64,000 bases of DNA from HK1 sp965215295 (GCA_965215295.1 OZ244045.1:3162001-3226000), one strand, 5' to 3'; counted from the first letter of the stretch, positions 8,459-26,518 are shown. Notes: generated from the letters alone by a model not told the origin. Program-made: numbers and translations.

Positions 8459-8719
8459 TCAGCCCTCCCCGCTCTCCGCGACCTCGCCGCCGAGCTCCAT
8501 GCATTCGGCCGCGCTGACCATGACGAACCCCTGTCCCTTGCAGGCGTTCAGACCCTTGCATTCGCTGCTTGCCGTCTTGCAGGCGCTATGGCCCTTGCAG
8601 GCGTTGCCGCCCACGCACTGCACGGCATCCTCGTCCGCACTGGCCGAAACGGGCGCGAGAGCGAACATCGCCGCCGCGGCCGCGGCAAGCGTCAGACTGG
8701 AGGTGGTCTTGGCTTCCAT
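8459..8719 (-). CDS. bufA2: BufA2, type 2 bufferin precursor
   Basis: 86 residues. A signal peptide (MEAKTTSSLTLAAAAAAMFALAPVSASA) precedes the diagnostic cysteine/lysine pattern CVGGNACKGHSACKTASSEC, then KGLNACKGQGFVMVSAAEC. Six mature cysteines follow the C-x4-C-x4-C-x6-C-x4-C arrangement of type 2 bufferins. After oxidation by BufB2/BufC2 these peptides are thought to sequester copper in the periplasm. The ribosome site AAAGGAG is seven bases from the ATG. The gene lies 159 bp downstream of gltD on the same strand and a TACAAT hexamer (complement of 8804-8809) in that gap may be part of its own promoter. The acidic tail GGEVAESGEG is variable in the family. Confidence 0.93.
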   Translation of the reverse strand: MEAKTTSSLTLAAAAAAMFALAPVSASADEDAVQCVGGNACKGHSACKTASSECKGLNACKGQGFVMVSAAECMELGGEVAESGEG

Positions 8720-8877
8720 GGAATTCTCCTTTGAAAACGAGTCGAGACGAGCCTGTTCAATCGTGTCGTGGCCGGATCGCGAAGTGCGATGCGGTCCACT
8801 GTCATTGTAGGAGATGAAATGTCACGCCACCATCACGAAAGGCTCACCGATCCGCTCGCCGTCCACCGTCACGCCGA

Positions 8878-10329
8878 TCACGCGAGCCGGGTCGACCCCA
8901 TGAGATGGCGATCGATCTCGCGGGCGGCTCCGCGGCCTTCGTCGATCGCATTCACCACGAGAGATTGGCCGCGACGGCAGTCGCCGGCGGCGAACACGCC
9001 TTCGACACCGGTCATGTAGCGGCCGTACCCGGCCGCGTAGTTGGAGCGGCCGTCGTACTCGATGGCGAGCGGATCGGAGACTTCGTGCTCCGGTCCGAGG
9101 AAGCCCATCGACAGGAGCACCAGATCCGCCTTCCATTCCCGCCCGGTGCCGGGAACCTCCTCGATGCGGCCGTCCTCGGGCGCGACCTCCACGGTGTGAA
9201 CCCCCGCGAGGGCGCCGTCGCCGCCCGGAATGAACGACTTCGAAGAGATCGAGTACACGCGAGGATCCCGGCCGAACTTCCTTGCCCCCTCCTCGTGCCC
9301 GTAGTCGACCCGAAAGACACGCGGCCAGGTTGGCCAGGGATTGTCCGGGGCGCGCTCCGGCGGCGGCTTCGGGAACAGCTCGAAATTGGTCAGGCTGCGG
9401 CAGGACTGACGCAGCGCCGTCCCGATGCAGTCGGTCCCCGTGTCGCCCCCGCCGATGACGATGACGTCCCGGTCCTCGGCGGACAGCGTCGGGGACCTGC
9501 CGTCGAGCAGCGCCCTGGTGCTCTCGGTGAGGTACTCCATGGCGAAGTGCACCCCCGGGAGATCGCGGCCCCGGATTGGCAGATCCCTCGGCACGGTCGC
9601 ACCCGTGGCGAGCAGCAGCGCATCGCTCCGCTCCCGGAGCCGCCGGACATCGACGGACCTCCCGTCACCGCGACCGATCGTCGTCCCGGTGACGAAGACC
9701 ACGCCCTCGGAGCGCAGCAGGTCGACGCGCCGCTGCACCGTGCGCTTGTCGAGTTTCATGTTGGGGATGCCGTACATCAGCAGCCCGCCGATCCGGTCTT
9801 CGCGTTCGTAGACGGTGACCCGATGGCCCACCGAGTTGAGCTGCGCCGCCGCGGCGAGGCCCGCCGGACCCGACCCCACCACGACGACACTCCTGCCCGT
9901 CCTCCGCGCCGGCGGATTCGCCACCACCCAGCCCTCGGCAAAGCCGCGGTCGATGATGGCCATCTCGATGTTCTTGATGGTGACCGGCGGGTCGGTGATG
10001 CCGAGAACGCAGGCGCCTTCGCACGGGGCCGGACATACGCGCCCGGTAAACTCCGGGAAGTTGTTGGTCTTGTGCAGCCGGTCGAGCGCCTCCCGCCAGC
10101 GGCCCCGGTAGACGAGGTCGTTCCACTCCGGAATCAGGTTGTCGATCGGGCAGCCATCGTCGGCTTGGCAGAACGGGACGCCGCAATCCATGCAGCGGGC
10201 CCCCTGCGTGGTCAGGCGCGCTTCGTCGTGCGGGGTGTGGATCTCGTCGAAGTCGAGCAGCCTGGCCGCGGCGTCCCGACAGGGCGCCGCTTCCCGTGCG
10301 AACTCCTTGAAACCGGTCGTCTTGCCCAT
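8878..10329 (-). CDS. gltD: Glutamate synthase (NADPH) small subunit
   Basis: 483 residues, the usual length. With GltB it makes two glutamates from glutamine and 2-oxoglutarate in the cytoplasm, feeding electrons from NADPH. The N-terminus has the cysteine sets CMDCGVPFC, GCPIDNLIPEWND and CPAPCEGACVLG that bind two 4Fe-4S clusters. The FAD-binding motif is VVVVGSGPAGLAAAAQL, the NADPH-binding motif DVIVIGGGDTGTDCIGTALR, and the C-terminal FAD motif GVFAAGDCRRGQSLVVNAI. It follows gltB by 57 bp and must be co-transcribed with it. The ATG at 10329 gives the standard MGKTTGFKEF start. Confidence 0.97.
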   Translation of the reverse strand: MGKTTGFKEFAREAAPCRDAAARLLDFDEIHTPHDEARLTTQGARCMDCGVPFCQADDGCPIDNLIPEWNDLVYRGRWREALDRLHKTNNFPEFTGRVCPAPCEGACVLGITDPPVTIKNIEMAIIDRGFAEGWVVANPPARRTGRSVVVVGSGPAGLAAAAQLNSVGHRVTVYEREDRIGGLLMYGIPNMKLDKRTVQRRVDLLRSEGVVFVTGTTIGRGDGRSVDVRRLRERSDALLLATGATVPRDLPIRGRDLPGVHFAMEYLTESTRALLDGRSPTLSAEDRDVIVIGGGDTGTDCIGTALRQSCRSLTNFELFPKPPPERAPDNPWPTWPRVFRVDYGHEEGARKFGRDPRVYSISSKSFIPGGDGALAGVHTVEVAPEDGRIEEVPGTGREWKADLVLLSMGFLGPEHEVSDPLAIEYDGRSNYAAGYGRYMTGVEGVFAAGDCRRGQSLVVNAIDEGRGAAREIDRHLMGSTRLA

Positions 10330-10386
10330 GTGTCCGCGCTCAGGCGGCCACTCGCCGGGCCGTCCTCCAAAGGACCGGCAGCATGT

Positions 10387-15051
<4,665 letters not shown>

Positions 15052-15232
15052 CGCACTTTGCTCGCCATGTTGGTCCACCGGGTCCCGCTCGGGCGGAAGC
15101 CGCGCACCCTGCCGTTGCCGGACGGCGGGGCGCTCGGTGCACCGCGAGACGGGGTCGGGAAGAAGTACCGCATCCATCCGCCAGCGACCGGGCGGACGTT
15201 TCACTGTGAACGGTGAGCGGTCGATGCGTCAA

Positions 15233-15248
15233 GTGCCGGCCGTCGGCC
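15233..15248 (+). repeat. 16-bp direct repeat, left flank of autotransporter island
   Basis: The sequence gtgccggccgtcggcc occurs here immediately outside the left IS end and again, in the same orientation, at 20665-20680 immediately outside the right IS end. Both copies are identical. This is what a target-site duplication from insertion of the whole 15249-20664 segment would look like. Confidence 0.75.
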
Positions 15249-15350
15249 TGTCAGGAGCAAATAGTCTGTCCGGTGTTGTAGCCCGCGCAGCTACACTTGG
15301 GTGAAGACCACCCTTGAGCAGGCCGGGCTGGTGGCCAAGGCCCCGGCGCG
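15249..15350 (+). pseudogene. Left IS remnant: terminal repeat plus transposase fragment
   Basis: The first 33 bp equal the left end of the intact IS at 45277. After a deletion of about 360 bp relative to that copy, the sequence resumes at the part encoding SYTWVKSTLQRAGLVAKAP (here SYTWVKTTLEQAGLVAKAPA, from 15288) and then loses similarity. No functional transposase is possible. The following 230 bp up to the autotransporter stop holds only imperfect repeats of gttcacgggcg and a hairpin. Confidence 0.8.
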
Positions 15351-15512
15351 GTTCAACCTCCCGGCATCGACGGCGGTGGGCAGGAAGCCACGGACCGCTC
15401 CGTTCACGGGCGTCTACCGAACGTTCACGGGCGCAACGATTGCGAGGGTGAAGACGGGCGTCAGCTCCGAGTGCCCACCGAACATTCGCGGACGCAACCC
15501 GCGCCCGTGAAC

Positions 15513-15538
15513 GCGCGGCCCGAGTCCTCGGGCCGCGC
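15513..15538. terminator. Inverted repeat downstream of the autotransporter gene
   Basis: The arms gcgcggcccgag and ctcgggccgcgc form an 11-12 bp perfect stem with a two-base spacer, 42 bp past the autotransporter stop on its transcribed strand. No T-run follows. It may end or stabilise that transcript. Confidence 0.4.
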
Positions 15539-15579
15539 CGGATTGCGGGCCGCCACCGCCGGCAGCCGCCCGCTTGGCT

Positions 15580-20127
<4,548 letters not shown>

Positions 20128-20227
20128 GGGGGGATTCCTCCGTTTCGGGTAACAACGCCCCTCGCGCCCATGCACGAGGACTGCATGACGGCTGCATCCT
20201 GTAGTCAACGGATTCCGATTGTCAACA

Positions 20228-20664
20228 TCGGAAGTCGCATCGTCCAGGGTGATGATGAGGTCCCGGTGCTGTCCGGGCACCCACTGATGGGTCTCGCCGT
20301 CCTGGGGGAGCCTCATGCCCCGCAGCGGCGCGCGCTCGCGGTACACCGTCTCGGTGCGCACCACCTCGTCGACCGGCGCCCGCCGTGCCCAGACTTGGCC
20401 CAGGCGTTTGTCAACGAGCCCGTCAAGCCCCTCGTCCTCGTAGCGGTCCACGGAGCGCCGGAACGTGCGCTCGCACACCCCCGGCAGCCGAGCCGCCTCT
20501 TCCTGTGTCAGCCGCCGCTCCTGCCCGCCGCCGTACGCTTGTGCGAATCTCATCCGTCGGGTCTCCTGTCGCACTTGCGTCCGGGTCATGGGGCACCTCC
20601 TCGGTGCCCATCCAACCGGACAGATGACGTGCTACAACACCGGACAGACTATTTGCTCCTGACA
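20228..20664 (-). pseudogene. Right IS remnant: transposase 5' fragment with internal deletion
   Basis: Read on the minus strand, this begins with the same 33-bp end and leader as the intact IS, a GAGGAGGTG ribosome site and ATG 20589. It then encodes MTRTQVRQETRRMRFAQAYG onward with the helix-turn-helix region (QEEAARLPGVCERTFRR). About 51 codons present in the intact copy are missing between two CGAGCGC repeats, and similarity stops after LIITLDDATS. The DDE catalytic centre is lost. By chance or history the frame stays open into the autotransporter frame. Confidence 0.85.
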
Positions 20665-20680
20665 GTGCCGGCCGTCGGCC
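20665..20680 (+). repeat. 16-bp direct repeat, right flank of autotransporter island
   Basis: Identical to 15233-15248 (gtgccggccgtcggcc) and in the same orientation, directly outside the right IS end. Confidence 0.75.
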
Positions 20681-20980
20681 GGTGTCTCGTTGCCGGCCGC
20701 ATTGCTCGGGGTCAAGGCGTTCGGGCCCGGCGCTGTTGGCGGCTGTCCTGTCCGCGGTACAACCGTCTGGCGAGCCGAACCCCGGCGAGCACCGGGCGCC
20801 ATGTCCGCGATCCGGAGCGGCCCGCTCGCCTCGGCGAGCGGCAACCCGGCGGGGAGGGCGGCAAGGACCGGTGCGACGAGCCGATCCGGGCATGCCGCCG
20901 CCCGGAGGCCACGATAGACTACCGGTGCTGTCGGAGAAGCCGCTCTCCGAATCACGTGGGTTCGAGAAGAGACCCTGCCG
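20681..20980. other. Intergenic region upstream of hemE
   Basis: 300 bp without a convincing gene; small open frames here lack ribosome sites and conserved content. A short hairpin (cggaga/tctccg near 20926-20943) precedes hemE. The original promoter of hemE must lie here. The island on the left probably separated this region from the gltB leader. Confidence 0.5.
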
Positions 20981-22039
20981 GTGAACGATCGTCTGCTGCG
21001 AGCGCTTGCGAAAGAACCCGTCGACCGCACCCCGGTCTGGCTCATGCGCCAAGCCGGACGCTATCTTCCCGAATATCGGGCGACACGGGCGCGCGCCGGC
21101 AGCTTCCTTGCGCTGTGCAGCACTCCGGAGCTGGCCTGCGAGGTCACCTTGCAGCCGTTGCGCCGGTTCGCGCTCGATGCGGCGATCCTGTTCTCCGACA
21201 TCCTGACCATCCCCTGGGCGATGGGACTCGGGCTCGAGTTCGTCGAGGGCGAAGGCCCGCAGTTCGGCGCACCGGTGCGCACACCGGCCGACATCGACCG
21301 GCTCGGGCGCCCGGACCCCGAGGACGATCTCGGCTTCGTGATGGATACGGTCCGGGCGGCGCGGCGCGAGCTCGATGGCCGCGTGCCGCTCATCGGCTTC
21401 GCAGGCAGTCCGTGGACGCTCGCGACCTACATGATCGAAGGCCGGAGCTCGCGCGACTTCGCGCGCGCGAAGACGATCCTCATCGAACACCCCCGGGAGC
21501 TCCACCGCCTTCTGGAGCTGCTCTCGACCGCCACCGTCGACTATCTGACGGCGCAGGTGCGCGCCGGCGCGCAGGCGCTGATGGTCTTCGACACTTGGGG
21601 CGGCGTCCTCACCACTCCCGCCTATCACGAGTTCTCCCTCGACTACATGCGCCGGATCGTCGAACGCCTGCCCCGCGAGCACGAGTCCCGGGGGGTCCCG
21701 GTGGTACTGTTCACCAAGGGCGGCGGAGGGTGGCTCGAATCGATGGCGCGCAGCGGCTGTGACGCGGTCGGGCTCGACTGGACGGTCGATCTGGGGAGCG
21801 CGCGGGCGCGGGTGGGCGCGCGGGTCGCGCTTCAGGGAAACCTCGACCCGGCCACGCTGCTCGCGTCGCCGGCCCGGATCCGCGACGAGGTGGGCCGCGT
21901 CCTCGCCGAGTACGGCACGGGCTCCGGGCACGTCTTCAACCTCGGGCACGGGATCACCCCGGACGTCGACCCGGAGCACGTCCGCGCCTGCGTCGACGCC
22001 GTGCACGAGCTGAGCCCCGAGTATCACCGCGTCCCTTGA
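20981..22039 (+). CDS. hemE: Uroporphyrinogen decarboxylase
   Basis: 352 residues. It removes four carboxyl groups from uroporphyrinogen III to give coproporphyrinogen III in cytoplasmic heme synthesis. Family signatures are PVWLMRQAGRYLPEYR near residue 18 (signature 1), FSDILTIPWAMG with the catalytic aspartate, and LIGFAGSPWTLATYMIEG (signature 2); the C-terminal part has FNLGHGITPDVDPEHV. The start is a GTG with the standard MNDRLLRAL reading. The next gene, a DUF368 transporter, begins 70 bp downstream, and the sequence at the hemE stop resembles the beginning of that gene. No regulatory site is recognised. Confidence 0.97.
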   Translation: MNDRLLRALAKEPVDRTPVWLMRQAGRYLPEYRATRARAGSFLALCSTPELACEVTLQPLRRFALDAAILFSDILTIPWAMGLGLEFVEGEGPQFGAPVRTPADIDRLGRPDPEDDLGFVMDTVRAARRELDGRVPLIGFAGSPWTLATYMIEGRSSRDFARAKTILIEHPRELHRLLELLSTATVDYLTAQVRAGAQALMVFDTWGGVLTTPAYHEFSLDYMRRIVERLPREHESRGVPVVLFTKGGGGWLESMARSGCDAVGLDWTVDLGSARARVGARVALQGNLDPATLLASPARIRDEVGRVLAEYGTGSGHVFNLGHGITPDVDPEHVRACVDAVHELSPEYHRVP

Positions 22040-22109
22040 AAGCCGCGGCGTCCAACCTCGCGAGGGGGCTCGCGACGATCCGTTCCCCGTCCCGCCGGGC
22101 CGCTCGGTC

Positions 22110-23027
22110 TTGAAGGCCGCGGCGTCCACCATCGCGAAAGGGTTCTGTATCGGCGCCGCAGACGTGGTGCCCGGGGTGAGCGGCGCGACGATGGCGTTCA
22201 TTCTCGGGATCTACCGCCGGCTGATCGAGGCAATCCGGGCGTTCGACGCCGCGTTCGTGCGCCTCCTGCTCGCGCGCCGGTTCCGGCCGGCGATCGAGCA
22301 CGTGGATCTTGCGTTCATCGTCCCGCTGGGCCTCGGAGTCTTCGCCGCCCTGATGTTCTTCACCCGCGTGGTTCCGCTTCCTCGGCTGATCGAGACCCAG
22401 CCGGCCCTCGTCTACGGCCTGTTCTTCGGACTGATCGTGGCCTCGGTCGCCGTGCTGCTCCAGGCTCTCGAAGGCGTCCGGCCCGTCGAATGGGCCGTCA
22501 TCCTCGCCGGAGCCGCGGCCGGCTTCGGGATCGCCAACCTCGTGCCCGCATCGACCCCGGACGCCCCGTGGTTCGTCGCACTGAGCGGCGCGCTCGCGAT
22601 CTCCGCCATGCTTCTGCCCGGCGTCTCCGGCGCATTCGTCCTGCTGATCCTTCGCAAGTACGCCTACGTCTTCGACGGCATCGGCCGCCTCGACCCGGGC
22701 GTCATCATCCCCTTCGGAGTCGGCGTGGTCCTCGGACTGATGGCGTTCAGCCGCGTGCTCGCGTGGCTGCTGCGCCGGTGGTATCGCACGACCCTGCTCG
22801 CGATCTGCGGCCTCCTCATCGGCTCGCTGTGGGTCGTGTGGCCGTTTCAGGAACGCCGTTTCGAGATCGTGCGCGGCAAGCGCCGCCTGATGTCGAGCGA
22901 CCCGGTCTGGCCGGATGCGGCCGACGAGGTCACGCTGGGCGCGTTCGCCCTGATGGCGGCCGGGGTCGCGCTCGTCGCCTCGCTCCACCGCCTCGCGCGG
23001 CAGCGCGGCGCACCGCCGCGCGCTTGA
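22110..23027 (+). CDS. DUF368 undecaprenyl-phosphate transporter
   Basis: 305 residues with about eight membrane helices. It begins AKGFCIGAADVVPGVSGATMAFILGIYRRLI, and an inverted copy of that motif, ISAMLLPGVSGAFVLLILRKY, occurs near residue 170. The repeat with PGVSG is characteristic of DUF368 (PopT). Members recycle the C55 lipid carrier of cell-wall synthesis across the inner membrane. The start is a TTG at 22110 with poor ribosome-site support; a near-copy of the first 30 bp lies 74 bp upstream at the hemE stop but is out of frame. The tail RLARQRGAPPRA is basic and probably cytoplasmic. Confidence 0.85.
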   Translation: MKAAASTIAKGFCIGAADVVPGVSGATMAFILGIYRRLIEAIRAFDAAFVRLLLARRFRPAIEHVDLAFIVPLGLGVFAALMFFTRVVPLPRLIETQPALVYGLFFGLIVASVAVLLQALEGVRPVEWAVILAGAAAGFGIANLVPASTPDAPWFVALSGALAISAMLLPGVSGAFVLLILRKYAYVFDGIGRLDPGVIIPFGVGVVLGLMAFSRVLAWLLRRWYRTTLLAICGLLIGSLWVVWPFQERRFEIVRGKRRLMSSDPVWPDAADEVTLGAFALMAAGVALVASLHRLARQRGAPPRA

Positions 23028-23042
23028 CCCCACCGACTCGCG

Positions 23043-23858
23043 ATGCCCGAATTGCCGGAGGTGGAGTCGACGCGCCGCGATCTCGCGCGCGACGTCCTCG
23101 GCCGCAGCATCGCGGCGGTGGTCGTCCGCGACCGGCGCCTGCGCTGGCCGGTGCCCGCCGGGCTGCCGCGCATCCTCGCCGGCCGGGAGATCCGCAACGT
23201 CGGGCGCCGCGCGAAGTACCTCCTGATCGGGGTCGGGAGCGGGACGGTGCTCGTCCACCTGGGGATGTCGGGAAGCCTGCGGTTGTTCGATGCGGGCGCA
23301 GCGCCGCGACCCCATGACCACATCGATGTCGTCCTCGACGACGGCCGCTGCATGCGCTACCACGACCCGCGCCGCTTCGGTTGCTGGCTGTGGATCGGCT
23401 CCGACCCCGCGCGGCACCGCCTGATCGCCCATCTCGGCCCCGAACCGCTCGGGCGGGCGTTCAACGGGTCGTGGCTGCACGGGCGGCTCCGCGGACGCAC
23501 CGCGCCGATCAAGAACCTGCTGATGGATGCGCGGATCGTGGCCGGGGTCGGCAACATCTACGCGAACGAGGCGCTGTTCGTCGCCGGCATCGATCCGCGC
23601 CGGGCCGGCGGGCGGATCGCGCGCCGGCGCATCGACCGGCTGGTGGGGGCGGTCAAGCAGGTGCTGGACGCGGCGATCGACGCCGGCGGCACGACCTTGC
23701 GCGACCATGTCCGCACGAACGGATCGACGGGACGGTTCGCCGGACGGCTCAACGCGTACGGACGCGAAGGCGAGCCCTGTCCGCATTGCGCCGCGCCGAT
23801 CGCAAGAGTCGTCCTCGCCCAGCGCGCGACCTGGTTCTGCAGGAGATGCCAGCGGTGA
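23043..23858 (+). CDS. mutM: Formamidopyrimidine-DNA glycosylase
   Basis: 271 residues. It removes oxidised purines such as 8-oxoguanine from DNA and nicks the site. The catalytic N-terminal proline and glutamate are in MPELPEVESTRRDL. The void-filling and helix-two-turn-helix regions are present (HLGMSGSLRLF, IKNLLMDARIVAGVGNIYANEALF), and the C-terminal zinc finger has four cysteines (CPHC ... CRRC). The length matches the family. It follows the DUF368 gene by 15 bp and is probably transcribed with it. It converges with the ferredoxin gene; the 119 bp between them hold no feature I recognise. Confidence 0.97.
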   Translation: MPELPEVESTRRDLARDVLGRSIAAVVVRDRRLRWPVPAGLPRILAGREIRNVGRRAKYLLIGVGSGTVLVHLGMSGSLRLFDAGAAPRPHDHIDVVLDDGRCMRYHDPRRFGCWLWIGSDPARHRLIAHLGPEPLGRAFNGSWLHGRLRGRTAPIKNLLMDARIVAGVGNIYANEALFVAGIDPRRAGGRIARRRIDRLVGAVKQVLDAAIDAGGTTLRDHVRTNGSTGRFAGRLNAYGREGEPCPHCAAPIARVVLAQRATWFCRRCQR

Positions 23859-23977
23859 GCCGGACGGAGCGCCGCCGCACGTCCGAGCCGACGAAGAGTC
23901 CGGATCGCCCGTCTCGTCGCGATTCGGGCTGATCCGGTGCCGGAAACGAGGGGGCGGCGGCCCCCCGCGGACCGGCG

Positions 23978-24232
23978 TTACGCCGCCTTTCCGGTCAGAC
24001 GCAGATACTTCCCGAACAGCTCGTCATGCGTCTCGACGTGGCCGGGGTCCTTCGGGATGCAATCGACCGGACATACCTGCACGCACTGGGGTTCGCCGAA
24101 ATGGCCGACGCATTCGGTGCAACGCGAGGCGTCGATCACGTAGATCTCCTCTCCCATGGAGATCGCCTCGTTCGGGCACTCGGGCTCGCAGACATCGCAG
24201 TTGATGCATTCGTCGGTGATCAGCAACGCCAT
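23978..24232 (-). CDS. yfhL: YfhL-type 4Fe-4S dicluster ferredoxin
   Basis: 84 residues. Two cluster-binding sets are seen: CINCDVCEPECPNEA and CTECVGHFGEPQCVQVCPVD, the second with the characteristic eight-residue insertion between cysteines. The C-terminal tail (DPGHVETHDELFGKYLRLTG) is typical of the YfhL/Alvin ferredoxins of proteobacteria, low-potential electron carriers found next to coaD in many gammaproteobacteria, as here. The start at 24232 lies 17 bp after the coaD stop, so the two are probably one transcript. Confidence 0.93.
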   Translation of the reverse strand: MALLITDECINCDVCEPECPNEAISMGEEIYVIDASRCTECVGHFGEPQCVQVCPVDCIPKDPGHVETHDELFGKYLRLTGKAA

Positions 24233-24249
24233 GTCGGCTCCGCACCGCT

Positions 24250-24735
24250 TCAGCCCGCCTTGACCCTGGCCCGCAACGCCGCCTCGACGGCGGGATGCAC
24301 GAAGCCGCGCACGTCGCCGCCCAGCGCGGCGATCTCCCGAACCAGGCTCGACGAGATGAACGTACACCCTTCGTCGGGGGTGAGGAACATCGTCTCGATT
24401 CCCGGGGCGAGCTTGCGATTCATGCTCGCGAGCTGAAACTCGTACTCGAAGTCCGACACCGCCCGCAGCCCGCGCAGAATCACTTGCGCCCGCTGTTTCC
24501 TGGCGAACTCGACGAGCAACCCGTCGAACCGTTCGACCCTGACGTTCCCGATCTCGCCCACCACCTCCCGCGCGAGCCCGACCCGTTCGTCCAGGCTGAA
24601 CCGCGTGGCCTTCGCGGTGCTGCCGGCGACCGCGATGATGACCCGCTCGAAGCAGGCCGCCGCCCGATGAACGAGGTCGGCGTGGCCATTGGTGATCGGA
24701 TCGAACGTCCCCGGATATATCGCGGTTCGCTCCAT
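24250..24735 (-). CDS. coaD: Phosphopantetheine adenylyltransferase
   Basis: 161 residues. It joins ATP and 4'-phosphopantetheine to dephospho-CoA, the penultimate step of coenzyme A synthesis. The nucleotidyltransferase motif GTFDPITNGH is at residues 9-18 and the second motif ISSSLVRE near residue 126. LRGLRAVSDFEYEFQLASMN binds the pantetheine side. ATG 24735 gives the usual MERTAIYPGTFDP start. It follows rsmD by 20 bp, the common rsmD-coaD arrangement, and precedes a ferredoxin gene. Confidence 0.97.
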   Translation of the reverse strand: MERTAIYPGTFDPITNGHADLVHRAAACFERVIIAVAGSTAKATRFSLDERVGLAREVVGEIGNVRVERFDGLLVEFARKQRAQVILRGLRAVSDFEYEFQLASMNRKLAPGIETMFLTPDEGCTFISSSLVREIAALGGDVRGFVHPAVEAALRARVKAG

Positions 24736-24755
24736 CGGTCGCCTCCCTGCGCGGG

Positions 24756-25352
24756 TCATCGGCGGCCCGTCGGCCGGCCTCGGGAAACAAGATAATATCG
24801 CACCCGCCCGGCGCGCCGGGCGTGCCGGAACCGCCATCCGGGCGGTAGCTCGATGCCGTCGGGGTCGCGGTTCGCTTCGAGGTAGACGAGGCAGTGGGGG
24901 GCAAGCGCGTCCAGGCGATCGAGCCGGGCGAGGGACGCTTCCGGCACGGGCCCCGAGTAGGGCGGATCCAGAAACACGATGTCGAAGCGGCCGCCGGCCG
25001 GCGGTGTCCAGACGAGCGCATCGGCGCATATGACCTCCACGCCGTCCGCTCCAAGGACGCGGACCGCCCCTTCCAGCGCTGCGGCGGCATCGTGCCGGCG
25101 CTCGACCATGACCACCGACCTCGCGCCCCGCGAGGCGGCCTCGAAGCCGAGCGCCCCCGTTCCGGCGAAGAGATCGAGACAGCGTGCGCCGTCAACCTCA
25201 CCATCCAGCCAGTTGAACAGCGTCTCGCGCACCCGGTCGGGCGTGGGACGAATACCCCCGGTCGCCGCTACCGGAAGCAGCCGGCGGCGCCAGCGGCCGG
25301 CGATGATGCGCACCGCGTGCCTCGCGACCGGACGTTTCACCTCGGTGGCCAC
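24756..25352 (-). CDS. rsmD: 16S rRNA (guanine966-N2)-methyltransferase
   Basis: 198 residues from the chosen GTG, equal in length to the E. coli enzyme. It methylates G966 of 16S rRNA. Motifs: RIIAGRWRRRLLPV at the N-terminus, GIRPTPDRVRETLFNWL, SAM-binding LDLFAGTGALGFEAASRGA and catalytic FDIVFLDPPY. The frame is open further upstream to 25649, but that extension would overlap ftsY and is not conserved. The 179-bp divergent gap to ftsY should hold promoters for both directions. Confidence 0.93.
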   Translation of the reverse strand: MATEVKRPVARHAVRIIAGRWRRRLLPVAATGGIRPTPDRVRETLFNWLDGEVDGARCLDLFAGTGALGFEAASRGARSVVMVERRHDAAAALEGAVRVLGADGVEVICADALVWTPPAGGRFDIVFLDPPYSGPVPEASLARLDRLDALAPHCLVYLEANRDPDGIELPPGWRFRHARRAGRVRYYLVSRGRPTGRR

Positions 25353-25531
25353 AGGACCGGACCGCGCCCCGATCGTCCTCCGTGCGTTCGGGCTCGTGCT
25401 ACGATCATCCGACCTCTCCCGATCCATCCGGGAACCAGAGTACTGCTTCGGGGGACCCGGCGCGTGGTCGTCTGCCCACGGTGGATTGCTCCTTCGCCGT
25501 TTCATGCCGTTCCGCCGAGGACGCTTGGCCG

Positions 25532-26497
25532 TTGATCCGCCTTTTCCGCAAGGATTCGAACCCGGAAGCCTCGCCGCGGCCCGGTCTGCTCGGGCGCATG
25601 GGCGAGGCGTTGCGAAAGACTCGCGGCGCGATCGCCGACGGGATCGCACAGCTCGTCGGGTCGCGGACGACCATCGACGACGCGTTGCTCGAAGACATCG
25701 AAACGATCCTCCTCACCGCGGACGTCGGCGTCGAAGCGACGAGGCGCGTCATCGACAGTCTCGAATCGCGGGTATCGCGCCGCGAGGTCGGTGACGCAAC
25801 CGCACTCCTGGCATCGATCGAGAGGGAGATGCTGGAGATACTCGTTCCGGTCGAGGCGCCGCTGTCCATTCCCGAATCCGGCGAGCCGTACGTCATCCTC
25901 GTCATCGGGGTCAACGGCGCGGGAAAGACCACCACCATCGGCAAGCTCGCGGCGCGCTTCAAGGCCGATGGCCGATCGGTGATGATCGCGGCGGGCGACA
26001 CCTTCCGGGCGGCCGCGATCGAGCAAGTGCAGGCGTGGGGCGAACGCGCCGGCGTGCCGGTCATCGCGCAGCAACCGGGCGCGGATTCGGCGTCGGTCAT
26101 CTACGACGCATTCGACGCCGCCCGCGCCCGCGGCATCGACGTTCTCATCGCCGACACCGCGGGAAGGCTGCATACCCGGGTCGGACTGATGGACGAGTTG
26201 CGCAAGGTGCGCAGGGTCATCGGCAAGCTCGACGCCTCCGCACCGCACGAGGTGCTGCTGGTCCTGGACGCGGGAACCGGCCAGAACGCACTGACGCAGG
26301 CCGTGCAGTTCCATGACGCGGTCGGCGTGACGGGGGTCGCGCTGACCAAGCTCGACGGCACCGCAAAGGGCGGGATCATCTTCGCGATCGCGCAGCGGCT
26401 GGGACTCCCGATCCGGCTGATCGGCGTCGGCGAGGGTGTCGACGACCTCCGCGACTTCGATGCGAAGGCGTTCGTTGCCGCGATCATCGGACGCTGA
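25532..26497 (+). CDS. ftsY: Signal recognition particle receptor FtsY
   Basis: 321 residues from a TTG start (LIRLFRKDSNPEASPRPGLL). This GTPase docks SRP-bound ribosomes at the inner membrane. The N domain begins LGRMGEALRKTRGAIADGIAQL. The GTPase motifs are GVNGAGKTTTIGKLAARF (G1), DTAGRLHT (G3) and TKLDGTAKGG (G4), with GVGEGVDDLRDFDAKAFV at the end. It lacks the long acidic A domain of E. coli FtsY, as do many bacterial members. Start choice is moderate: GAGGA lies upstream, and an earlier in-frame start would need sequence without conservation. It opens ftsY-ftsE-ftsX-rpoH, the standard order. Confidence 0.93.
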   Translation: MIRLFRKDSNPEASPRPGLLGRMGEALRKTRGAIADGIAQLVGSRTTIDDALLEDIETILLTADVGVEATRRVIDSLESRVSRREVGDATALLASIEREMLEILVPVEAPLSIPESGEPYVILVIGVNGAGKTTTIGKLAARFKADGRSVMIAAGDTFRAAAIEQVQAWGERAGVPVIAQQPGADSASVIYDAFDAARARGIDVLIADTAGRLHTRVGLMDELRKVRRVIGKLDASAPHEVLLVLDAGTGQNALTQAVQFHDAVGVTGVALTKLDGTAKGGIIFAIAQRLGLPIRLIGVGEGVDDLRDFDAKAFVAAIIGR

Positions 26498-26518
26498 GCA
26501 CTTGGCACGGTTCCGCCG

